From: Pisaster brevispinus
Lineage: Eukaryota > Echinodermata > Asteroidea > Forcipulatida > Asteriidae
Direction of reading: 5' to 3'
Assembly (NCBI GenBank): GCA_023634235.1
Contig: JAMKCF010000003.1
Span: forward strand, 3,686,958 to 3,750,957
DNA: 64,000 bases
Program-made: the position numbers and the translations under genes
Shown: positions 23,601 to 35,600 of the stretch, piece after piece
How positions within the stretch are numbered: position 1 is the first letter of the stretch
Layout of the letters: each line of letters starts with the position of its first letter
Notes under the pieces: generated by a model
The model's database searches: none
What the model was told of the DNA's origin: nothing
Seen by the model: only the letters and a program-made list of their open reading frames with translations

Positions 23601-26600
23601 GGAGAGGGGGAAAAACAAACAGAAAGAAATCATTAGAGGTTTTATGTTCACACCCAGCCAGCTGGCGCCTTTAGCCCTTTTCACACGAGAAAAAAACCCC
23701 AACATTCCTTGCGACGAATTTAACGAGCGCTGAAGTCATCCCACGCCTGACCGCTTTCGCAAGCTTTCACACGACACCAAGTAAAAATGTGACCACGTTC
23801 CATGAGACGAGAGTACAGACTTAGCTGGTTACCACTGAACTATAGAGTTTTTGTTCTTAAACAGCGCTATACCAGTTAAATGATGACGTATGTCGCGTTT
23901 GCAGAGTGTGTCACGGTCGGTAAAAAATAAACCATGTAAACATTCTTCAAAATGGCTGACACTCACGAAGACGTTGGGGAGTCCATTCATAATACTATGC
24001 CCGTAATATCCTCCAAAAAACGACCGGCGAAGACATCAACCAAAGATAAGAGTAAGAAATCTTGGTGCTACGAGGAAACGATTGCCTTGATAAACATTAT
24101 GGAGAAGGAAACCACCCAATCTAAAATGGATGGTTTGACCCAAAACGGCCATGTTTGGCGGGAAATCGCGGACGAGGTGGCAAAATGGTCGCAACGGTGA
24201 CCAGTGCCCGGTAACGGTGTGTAAACACACAAAGGTCGGCTCCCGAAGGTTCTTCACGCATGCGTGTTAATACTGCTTTCGCGAGGATTGTCGGTCAATA
24301 AACAACGGATCGTTTCACTCGAAGGTTTGACTAGATTCCTTGCGAAAAATTACGCTAGCGTAAGATTTTGTCGGAGGTCGGGACCTACTACAAAATTTCG
24401 CCAGGTTAGCAAAAATTTCGCAAGGAATGTAGGCGATGTAAAATATTACTGTTCTTTCACACGAAGCCCAAATTGTAATTTTTTACAAAAAATTGTAAAA
24501 TTTCGCAAAGAATGTTCGTTTTTTCCGTCGTGTGAAAAGGCTGTAAGTACACTAGGCCTACAGTTATGATTTTGGGCACTGGTCCCTTATGTGATGAATG
24601 TCAACGAGCCGAGCGACACATGTACCATATCCGACAAACAATTTGTTTGAATATTGCAGATACTTGTGTCCAGTCCCAGGTTTTTAGTTGGATCTAGCTA
24701 AAGGAATGTCCAAATTTACTTTAGGCTGTGTCCAAAATGATGGCTTCAGTAGTGGCTATGACTGGACCCCTGAACAGGCCATCTTCAACTTTGTCACTGC
24801 AGCCGAGGGGCCATAGCCATAGCCATAGCCATAGCCGTAGCCATAGCCGTAGCCATAGCCATAGCCAAAGTCGTTCCAATCAGAGGTGGCCCTAAATAGA
24901 CAAACAGGGCATCATGATCGCTCATTTTTACATTACTTACTTGTAAACAAAATACCTTCCTTTCTGGACTTTAGTTAAGATAACCAACACACACTTTTGG
25001 ATAAAATGTTATTTGTTATTTTACTTTCAAAAATGGGAATGTTAGTGTTAAAAAACAATTAATCCATACAATCGCAAATGTTTAGGTTTGTTATTAATTT
25101 GTTATTTGGCCATCCATTTCACTCCAATAATCCAATAGAATCTGGATATTTTTGTTTATTAAATATTTGGAAAACACAAACAGTATCTCTAGCAAAAGAA
25201 GAACATCTTAATTCAGTGACACCCCATAACTCCTGACTTGAAATTAATAACACTGTAAAAACTGTTTTCTATGTGTGCGGCTCGTGCCTGGGTATTATGT
25301 TTGTAGGTGTGTCATCTGAGTTTTTTGCAAATACATAACTTGGGAGGCTAATCATCCTTACTCGCAGCTGAGAAGCTGAAGTTGTGAAGGATATGGCTGC
25401 AACATGTTTCAGCCGCAGGCATGCAAGGGCACCTTTGGCAGCCAGCCGTTGGCAGCCAGCCACATCAACCAATATTTGACCACAGAGCACAGCCAGAGGA
25501 GTGTTTGATTTTTCCAGGGGAAGAAAAACCAGAGGGCCCTAAGAAAACCCTCGTCGCACAGAGGACAACCTATGCACAACTCGGTGAATCCGGGAATCGA
25601 ACCAGGGCCGCAGTGGTGAGAGGCGAACACTTTCATACATTAGCCACCCATCACTGCCCATGTCACTCAAAGATAGAGACCAAAAACCCAGAATGAATTT
25701 CAAGCCAGTGGTTGAAAGTGGAGACAGCAGAATTGGTCTATTTAGCCTCAATAACTACATTGATTAGCTGTTTATAAGCTGCTGTTGCTAAGTACACTGT
25801 TGTTGTTTACTTCTTATCACTTATTTTAATGAGCTTAGGAAAGATGACTCTCCCGATTACCTGTTTGTTTGTTATTATTGTGTAGTGTTGTTGTTTATTT
25901 CTTACCACTCCAGAATTTGTGTCTTTCCTCGCAGAAGCTTTCAGTTCTTTGATTGATTTCTTCACTTCATCAAGTTCGTTGTCACTCATGTTGGTCAGTT
26001 GGGCTGTGGCTATCATCATAAATGAGATTGAAAATAGTTTGTTAAAACACATTCACGATACTCTTATAATTCATGTTGCTAATTAAGTTTTAGTACAACC
26101 CTGTGTATATGTGATGCTCCATTCCAAAACCAGGCACCTACCATAACTCAAAACTGGGTTTATTTGCTAAGGGCACCTCCATCGGTAAATCTTAAAGTCT
26201 ATGGAAATGTTTTGAAAAGGGCACTAATGCCATCAACCAGGTCAACCTTCACCGATGTGTAATAAGAAGTACATACTATACTCAATACTTTCAAAGTCCT
26301 GCCAAAAACAAAATCCAAAAGCTACTTGGGAGGGATTCAAACCCACAACCCTCGTATAAGGGTTAGGACATTTGCTCTAGATTCCCACTCAAATATCATG
26401 TGGATTTGTTATTCCTGGTGAGCATCAAGTTTACAGCACTTCTTCTGTAATGAGAAAATTATTGCCAAAAATGTGTAATAATACTAATAACAAGTTTTTA
26501 TGAAGCGTTCTATCTCAAGGTGCTTATCATTATTTATTTTCAGACAACTTTTAGAACTAAGAGACCATTTTATGTAACACATTGTAAGGGTTTACAAGGT

Positions 26601-29600
26601 ACTGCAGCACATTCAGCAGCCACTGCCAGAAGCACCGGGGCAAACCCCTTCTCTTAGGGACAAGTGTAGCTGGGTTCTTTTACATTCATGACTCAACACA
26701 AGGGACCAAAGGCTTTATGTCCAATGCAAAGGATGAAGCAATAATGGGTAAGTGTCTTGCTCAAGGACACAAGTGTCACGACCGGGCCTCGAACCCACAC
26801 TCTGCTAATCAGAAATACCAGAGCTTGAGTCGAGTGCTCTTGACCGCTCAGACACAACACGCTAGCATTCACTTTAAATTACAAAATAAAATTATGAATT
26901 TTAAAATATTAAATGGCAAAATTATGGTGCTATTAGACTCGGTGCTATTTCTTTCCAAGTTTAACATTCTTTTTTTTCACAAACCTTCTGATCTTTCATT
27001 TGGTGTAAGTGACAGCTCCGTGAGCGGCATGTACCATTGACAGTCATATTGAGCCTTTTCACGGTGAAACATCCCACTGTGGAAAACAAAAATAACAATA
27101 ATACCTTTAACAAGCATCTTGTGTCTTGTTCCAAATGTAAACGCCAGCTTATGCTTTCTTCATCCCATCACTGTAACTCCAGCAACAATTTCTTCTGGCT
27201 TATCCCAAGATTGTCAGATATTTGGACGGCCAGCAGCTGTTGTAATTGGTCAATACATTCAGGACCCAATTAAAGGGGGAGTCTACCTGATGGTACAGCC
27301 CACTTGGGGGCACTAAGATGCTTGACTGACCTGACTGGTTTCTCCTTAGCACAGATGATCAGATCTGACCATAGCAGTACGTGCCTCAGCTTACGTCCCT
27401 CGCTGAACTCAACCAAGTAGCTCTCCTTGATCAGCCGCCTCTTCTACAAAAAACAAATGTTAGACAATGTGGTGATTTGGAGAATAGACACAGGACTAAA
27501 ACATTTTAACTTTAAACCTGAACTTTTATAAGACAACTTTCAACAATGGACATGCCTAGGAGCATTAGAAACATCGATCTTGTACAGACTGGAGAGCGGG
27601 TCAGGCCTGTGAATAAGACCATGAAGTCGTCATACAAAAGTTTCGACCATTTTAAAACGCGCATTGTGCTATACTGTGAGTTTCAAAATAGCATTCACTG
27701 ACTTCAAAAAACACATGCAACCCACCATCCAGTCAGTATAATAAAGATCAGTGTGGACAGAGCCATATATTGGGAGAGTTGCGACATAGAGGGACCAGCT
27801 TTGTTTGGTCAAGTGGTTGCTGGACCTCATTTACGGTCCAAATGGAGAACAACACAATGTGCAGTCTAGTCCAGCACCCTGTGTGCGCACATGAATTTTT
27901 TTGACCAAAAATAGCCTCTTATCGCAAGTTTTCACAATGCTCCCATAGCTCTGAGTGCGGGCAATGAATAGCGCCCTCAAGTGTTTGCCTATAAATATGG
28001 CACAATTTAGTAACAAACATAAAGGGTTTGTAAACACAAAGACACAAATTGAAAACTTGCAAATTACTGTAGGCCTAGAGCTCTCCTCAACAAAATGAAA
28101 TCAAGAAGCAACCAATATTTCAAAATAATACAAATTGACCCTCCCCTTTACCCTTGAAGAAGAGAAACAGGAACCAAATCAAGGAAATTAAACCACACTA
28201 GAATAACTTGCTTTACTGGACACAAAACTACCTTCCTCTTTCGAAACCATTGCAAGAAAGTTACATGCTTTGTGTAACAACTTCCCTCAATTCAAGATAA
28301 GAATACTATCTCAGTTTACTAACCAAAATATAATCTTACATTCAGTATCACTATTTATGCTGAACACTATAACTCTACACTACTATAGGTTTTGAAGTTT
28401 TACATTGTGGGAGAACAATCTTGAAACTACTATTTACAGTGACACCAAGGGATAAAATCTCCTCTTTATAGCTAAGGTGGTTCTAATAAGAGCCAGTGGT
28501 CGAACAACTCGACATTTTGATCAGAATGCAATAGTTGTCTTCACAAGAAAAGCTGTACAAATGCAGCCGGCAGCAGATGAGTTTAACTTTTTTCCTCAAA
28601 GTGAATGTTGGAGTTCCCCGACCCAGTCTACTCCAGGGTAGTAGATAAACAGCACAGCAAGTCCTTATCAGAACTAAGGCCCCCCAAAAATGTTATGTTG
28701 GCATAACCTGACCAACCCTGGGTATTTTTTTTTTATCAAGGGAAGAAATTGAATAATTCAAATCTATAGAAATTAGTTATAAATACATTTGAAACCATTT
28801 CTGACTGTTTCTCTTTAATTGTATGACGATAGCACGATAGAACTTTGGAGTGCACAATATTATGCACAACGAACATTCAGAAGATTGCACAGGCTTAAAC
28901 AATTAGAAAACATGGCATTTTCGTTGCTGGGATTGAAAAAAACCACAAAACCTACCTACCTATCAAATTTTTTCTGGCCCGTTACGCCAACATAACTTTT
29001 TTTTTAGGCCTAAGAAGTCTCCCAGTTTTCTGAATCTTCTCCATGGCAGAAATAAACAGCAGCACAAGTTTTTATCAGAACTAGACATGTATGTATTCAC
29101 AATCTACTCCACAAATCTTGAAATCTGTAAAAGCAGGACAAGTTCTTTTTTGAACTCGGTCGTCTCCTGACTACCAATCTCCATCGGAGTAGACAAACAG
29201 CAAGACAAGTTTTATTTCAACAAGGTCATCTTCCGCTGCCCAATCTACTCTACAACAATAATTTTTATCAATAAATTCTTAGACATTTTTCAAATCTTTA
29301 TCAATGAGTTCTGACCTGTTTGGTGCAATCTGTTTCCCTTGTGGCGTCATCCACTTGCTTGAAGAAGGTCCTTGTTTTCTCCAGCACCTGAGCGAGGATG
29401 TTATAGTCTTCATGACTGGTGGGAGTTCTTTTCAAAAGATCCTGAAATGGTCAACATTCATCTAAATCAAAATCATGACCAGGATACCTTTCAGTAGCCT
29501 TCAAAAACAGCATTAACGATAACAAAACATTTAGGCCCTAAAACATTTATATAGCTCCAGTACTGCCAAGTATGAACCTCGTTATTATTCTATCTTTCTA

Positions 29601-32600
29601 ATAATGAAACCAAGGAGTCCTCAAATGTTCCTTTCACTGTAACCTGTAGGTCTGAAGATACCTGTGAAGAGAGGATGACTGCAGCAATCTCAGTTTTAGA
29701 TGTGGGAGGAAAAACTCAAATAGAGAAAAACCAAAGTAATCAGGTAGGGACTGAAAACCCAATCCAAATTGCAAGACTCCGGTACGGGATTCAAACCATG
29801 GTCTAAGGAAAGAAACCACTAAGCCAACCTGAATGCAGTGGTGCATGAACATTATTATTACCCTATTGAAATATGGGAAGTTGTTCCATTCCAAAAAAAA
29901 CAACATTTCAGGTCCCTGGGGACTACACTGTTCTGCAAACTATAGATCACGCCAAGCTACAAGTAACAAATCACAAATACCATCTCTGCATTAACAGGTA
30001 CTGTACTTGTACCTATTCACTCCTACATGTAGCTGAAGAGAAGCGTGGCCCTGCACCGGACTCAAGCTCTAGTGTTTCTGATCAGCAGAGGATGGGTTCG
30101 AGTCCCGATGTCTTGACACTCGTGTCAAGTTTAGCAAGATACTTTACCGTTATTGCTTTGTCCTTCGGATGGGACATTAGGCCTTAGGTCCCATGTACTA
30201 GGACTGGTAGTGCATCTAAAAGAACCCACTCTTATCATGGAAGAGTAGAGATTAACCCCGGTGTTTTTGGTTCACATGGCCCGCACCCTTGTTTACAGGT
30301 TTCCTCAGGCTTTCAAGCTACAGTGATTAAGTTTACATACATGTATGAGGCATCCTTGGTTTCATAAAATACACATAATACTAAAGAAATTGTAGTGAAA
30401 GTATCTTGCTCAAGGGCACAAGTGCCATAACTGTTTTTTCAACCCACCTTCTGATAATGTACTTCTTTGTTTAGCTTGGTTTGTTTTTGTAAATTGTGTA
30501 AATTTTGTGATTGAGTAAAGTATTAGTTTAAAAAAAGTTCAATCAATCAATCAATCAATTAATCAATCGATCAATCAATCAATCAAATTAATCAATCAGT
30601 CAATCCATCAATCAATCAATCAATTAGTCAATAGGTAGGTCACTTGTCAATGAGTTTCAATTTACACACATGATTTTCAGGGAAAACCAACAACACGTCC
30701 TCCAAAAAGAAAGTGGAAGGGCTAGTTTATGATGCGCACAATGTGAGCGCAAAAGTCCCTTATAAAAACCACCATCGCATTTCTTGTACAAACACGGAAC
30801 TGTTTCACTCCGATGCTTTCAGTTCTACATGTGTACAAGAACTTGAGCCTGTGTTTCAATCATGTTTACTTTCCAAATGTTACTTGTGTAATAATGTTAC
30901 CATGGTAACAGCAAATCAGTTGTCAATTTACAGCGAGGATTTCAATATCACTGTCTTTTGAACCTGGTTTCAAAAGGGCATTTAAACAAAAGTTAGAATA
31001 ATAATAAAAATTTGGAGGGCTAATCCTCCTTACTTGGCTACAATGTGTTTGAGCTGCAGTATGCAAGGGCGCCTTTGATGGGAGCCAGCCATATTGACCG
31101 TGGAGCACAGCCAAAGATTAAAACTGTTTGATTTTTCCCAAGAAAAAATAGATGGTCCAGTGAAAACCCTGGTGGCTTAGGAGAGAACCAACAACAACTC
31201 TACTCAAATAAGACTCAAGACAGGAATTGAACCAGGGCAACAGTGGTAAGAGGCAAGCGCTTTATGCACTAGTCACTCATGCCACACATGTAATGGGTCC
31301 TCTACCCAAAATATGAGATCCCCAAGTCAAAAGCAGGCACTTCTCAGTCAATACGACAGTAAAAGTAAAGGCAAACAAAACATCAATATAATGTACATGT
31401 AATGTCTTAAAAATTCTAGGAGTTGAGATATACTTTCTTTATATAATAGACCTAAATTAGGTGTTGTTTGAAAGCTCTACTTGGTGAGCAAATAAACCCA
31501 GTTTTGAGTTTTGACAGGACGTGCCTGGTTTGGGCATTGAGCATCACATACATGTAGGCTGTATCATCCCTTAAATGTAACTGAAATACCATCCATTGGA
31601 AAGTATAGATTGAACTTTCATAACCAGCATGACAGCTCCTATGCCTGCTGGGTTTCCTAACGAAGGGCAATCAACAAGTAATGAGCAACTTTCTTTAGAG
31701 TGCAAGGAATTTTCCACCCAACTACAGTGTTCCCTGCGGCTATATAGGGCATTGGTTTTACCAAGCAGAAGCTCTTGCATCCAGCAGGTGTTCTTCTATA
31801 CATCTTCATGCAATAAAAACCTTCAAGAAAGTGTTGTCTCATGGCAAGCATTCTACAGCGCTCTCCCTTAACAGTGGTCCGCTGGCCAAATGCCAGTTAA
31901 AACACCTGAGGACCAGTCATAATTCTCTCCATGTGGTCCTGCTGGTTAGTTCAGTGTTAGAGAGCATGTCTGTTTCATCTGAAATATTTACTTAAGTGAA
32001 AAAGCTGGTGGACTGGTGATATGACAAGTTAACTGGTCCTGCTGGCCAGTCACTAAAAAGTTTAAGGACAAACCATGAGTCTAGTGCATCCAAACTTTCA
32101 TAACCAGCATGACCTAGTCATTGAGGTGTGGGTTCGAATCCTGCTCATGACATTTGTGTTCACGACACTTAATCATACATTACTTCTCTTAACCGAAGTG
32201 TTTAGATGGGAGCCTGCGAGGGTTAAGCAGTAATATGTTGGATTACCAGTTAGCGCTAATATAAGCAGATTGAGGTTGTCAGCTCCCCGGGAGTTGCGAA
32301 AGCTTGAGGATGCCTATTGTTATGAAAATCGTTTTTAAAATGTTGCTGTTTGTCCAAACCTTCACAAACAATCAAAACACAATTAAAGAGTTTTGTGTTG
32401 TACCAATTGTTTGCTGTAGCAAGTTTGCTCAAAGACAAGTTGGTTAAATTCATTCACACTCATACAGAAAAATTTGCATCCCAGGCCTGGAATTTCATCT
32501 ATGAGACTGCAAGGCCATTTTCAAAAGGTTGTTAAACTTTCAAAGGTTTGTTATTGCATTTAAATATTGGCTCACATGAAGTGCATATAATGGTCTTTGA

Positions 32601-35600
32601 CAAATAGCAATGGTGTCTGCATGCTTTTGAAGGATCTATAAAGAATGAACTATTCATCAAACTGAAGTATTTATTTCTCAATAACTATTAGTACGACACA
32701 ATGGATTACGGGAGGTTTTTTTTCACCATCGGTGGCTTCACTCACTATTTTGACTGCATTATCCAAGTCCAACGTTTTTCCTCTAGACAGACTGAACTTT
32801 TTATACACTAAAACACACATCAATTTTGCATCACGGGGTTCATGTATGGGGCCCCAAACCAAGCACTAAGCATTGTCCATTGACAAAATTCCGCTAACCG
32901 AATGCAAGTTGAAACACCTGGGGTCCAGTCAGAATTCTCTCTGATCTGTCTTTTTCTTTTCATTTTATTTATTTCTCCATTCAGTTTGGTTGGCTAGTCC
33001 AATGTTGAAAAGCATACATAATTAAATAAAATATGAACTAGTTAAAAAAGCAAGCAGACTAGCAAGCAGACTAGTATTAAAATCTATCAACATGAACAAG
33101 AAAGTCACTTTTTAAAACAGATACTAAATCCATCATCTTAAAGGACCTTGAATGAGCGTGACCAATTAGAGTAGACTATGAGGCAGGTTTGGGTCTCCTC
33201 ATGTGTTGAATTGCAGCATTGAATGTTATTGTATACTTTATTGTGCTATTTTACTGTTAGGTCACTCCAGGAAGTGATGTACAGAACAGTGATCACTATG
33301 AGCTCACATACATTTATTTCTGTTTTAATACTCTTGATTGAATCTAAACAATTTACCAGGCTCTCTTGTAAAAAATATCTGTATTTTGTATGTACTAAAA
33401 TCTTTTTTGTTTAATCTGGATTTTTTTTTAATTGTCAATTTGTATGTTTTTTTGTTTTTTTTTCAAATGTGTTTAATGATGGCCTATTAAAAATCATCTT
33501 CTAGGTGACATGGCTACCGTCAATAAATAAAGTTATTATAATATATTTGTTAATGCATGGTGCACAACATGCTTGTTATGGGTGGTGTTGCATGTAGCAT
33601 ACAAACTATTTCCTTTTGCCCTTGCTTTTCAATTGTCAGTTTCCAGTGGATGGGAGTTTCCACTGTTATTGTGTTAAACCAACCAAGGTTAATATGTCCA
33701 AGGTTATGCATTTACATAATACAAACTTCTAGTATGTCACTGAATAATGCCATAGAATTTTTATGAGAAGCATGGGCTGGTTCCGGCTGAAGAAAAACCT
33801 TTCAGTTCATGTTTTAATGGGGAGATCACATACACAGAATTGGTAACTCAAACCTGAAACTTTCAGGGGCGAGAGTCGTTGCTGACGAAAAAGTCTGAAA
33901 CTGGAACCAGATCTTAGGAGGTACTATTGAAAAAGTCTGAAATTTCTCTTCCCGGAACATTATTGGTGTAGTCCAAAAGTGTTTATTCTTATTCTACAAA
34001 ATATACACTGGAATCAAGCAAAGCGTACCCTTTTCTCACCCCCCCCCCCTCAACATTAGGAAGATCTTAGTTCCCACTTTTGGTGTACATTCAGAACATT
34101 GCAAGATCAACCATTTCAAAAATGAACATGTATTTTATAGACTGTATGTGACACTCGACGCCATAATCAAGTTTTTGCCAGAAATAGTAAAGAGGCAATA
34201 GAAGTGAAGACTAACAGAACATCAGCCATGATATCAATGAGATGTGAAACGTTCTATAACGTTGAGAAACATATAAATTGTATGCCCTAATTGGGTGTTA
34301 GTTGAAAGCTCTTTTCAGATCAATGGGTATATGATGAGTAAATAACCCAATTTTGAGTTCAGACAAGAAGTACCTGATTTTGGCATGGAGTACCCCATAA
34401 TCCTATGTCCACTCCCCTTTGCCACCCCGCAAAATTGTAAATCTTAGTATCTGAATTTGATGGACCCAATCAATGCATAGTTAGTAAAAAGAGGCCAGTG
34501 GAGGTCGCTTATGAGACCATGGCCTCAGTCTGTTGCCCCTGGAGGAAGCCTTGGTACATTGCAAAAAATATTCCACACACTTCAAGAATTCCTAATGGCG
34601 ATGCCTGTTGAAAATTGAAAAAAGATATTGTAATTCAAAGATGACATTCCAGGGCCTGCATATGATGAAAATGAATTGCCTTTAATTTGACACAGGATAT
34701 CACACCATCCAAACAACTAACAAGGGAATAATATCAGGGCTCGCCCTAAACAACAGCCTGGCATATATTGACTAGTAAAAAACATCGCTAGTAAACACCC
34801 TCTTTAACATGCCCTGTACCACTGATTCTCAACTTGCCCTCTGGCCTACTAAAAACTGTGCAGCCTTTTTGTGTATAACGCTCATTTTGTCCTTTTCAGA
34901 TGCGAAAAATACACTTTAAAAATGTGTGATTCATTCTTGAGTGTGTGAATGTACCTTCATTTAACCAATAATTTGGTTGTGATAGCTACCATTTATACAT
35001 GTACATGTGTAAGTGGGAAAGATACATTTACATGTATGAGGATACATAAAATACTAAAACTTCCTGAGGGCAAGTAAAGTGCACAGTTTACTAGCCTGGT
35101 CGGCTGCTTTATAGAAAGCTTAAGCGCAAAGCCTGAATACATGGGAACTACATGTACTGCTACAGTGAGTGCCATTAGTTGTTCTGAAATACTACACAGT
35201 AGGGGCCTACACAACACAACTCCAAGGGAAGTAAGAAGGTGACTGGTTTGATCTACAATGATAAAGACAGGTATGCATACACAAAGCCAATGGCAGGATA
35301 TCCTGAGTACACAGAGGATGTTTATTTTCATGGATACCAAGTTTTTCAGCAACCAGGATGGTACCTACATGTACTGCATTGCCTTTACCTCATTTAAAGA
35401 GGGGCTCAGCTGCAAAAAAACCCATCTGGGCCCAATTTTATGGCTCTGCTTACCATGAAATTACATGCTTATTGCCCACATAATCATGTGCTTTACAACA
35501 TTGTAAAAGGTGCAAGTCTTATGTGAATAAAAATTCAAACTTATTTGGGACCACTTTGGTCCCACGCATATTGCTTCAATGGGAGAAGAAAACAAACTTG

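Larger units (their letters stand above)
18115..25905. other. BCR intron 11 (largest by content)
   Basis: This 7.8-kb intron lies between exons 11 and 12. It contains the 20965-22400 repeat with a CRE array, a 103-bp TTAA palindrome inserted in it, the 23672-24545 TIR segment with a Myb/SANT-like ORF, the CATAGC tandem block (24725-24868) and a tRNA-like repeat (25326-25670). No further BCR exon was found in it. The stretches 18115-20960 and 22400-23670 show no feature I can name. Confidence 0.6.

Noticed and set aside
30541..30632. CRISPR-like regular array
   Set aside because: It is a simple CAAT microsatellite in a eukaryotic intron, with no spacer structure.
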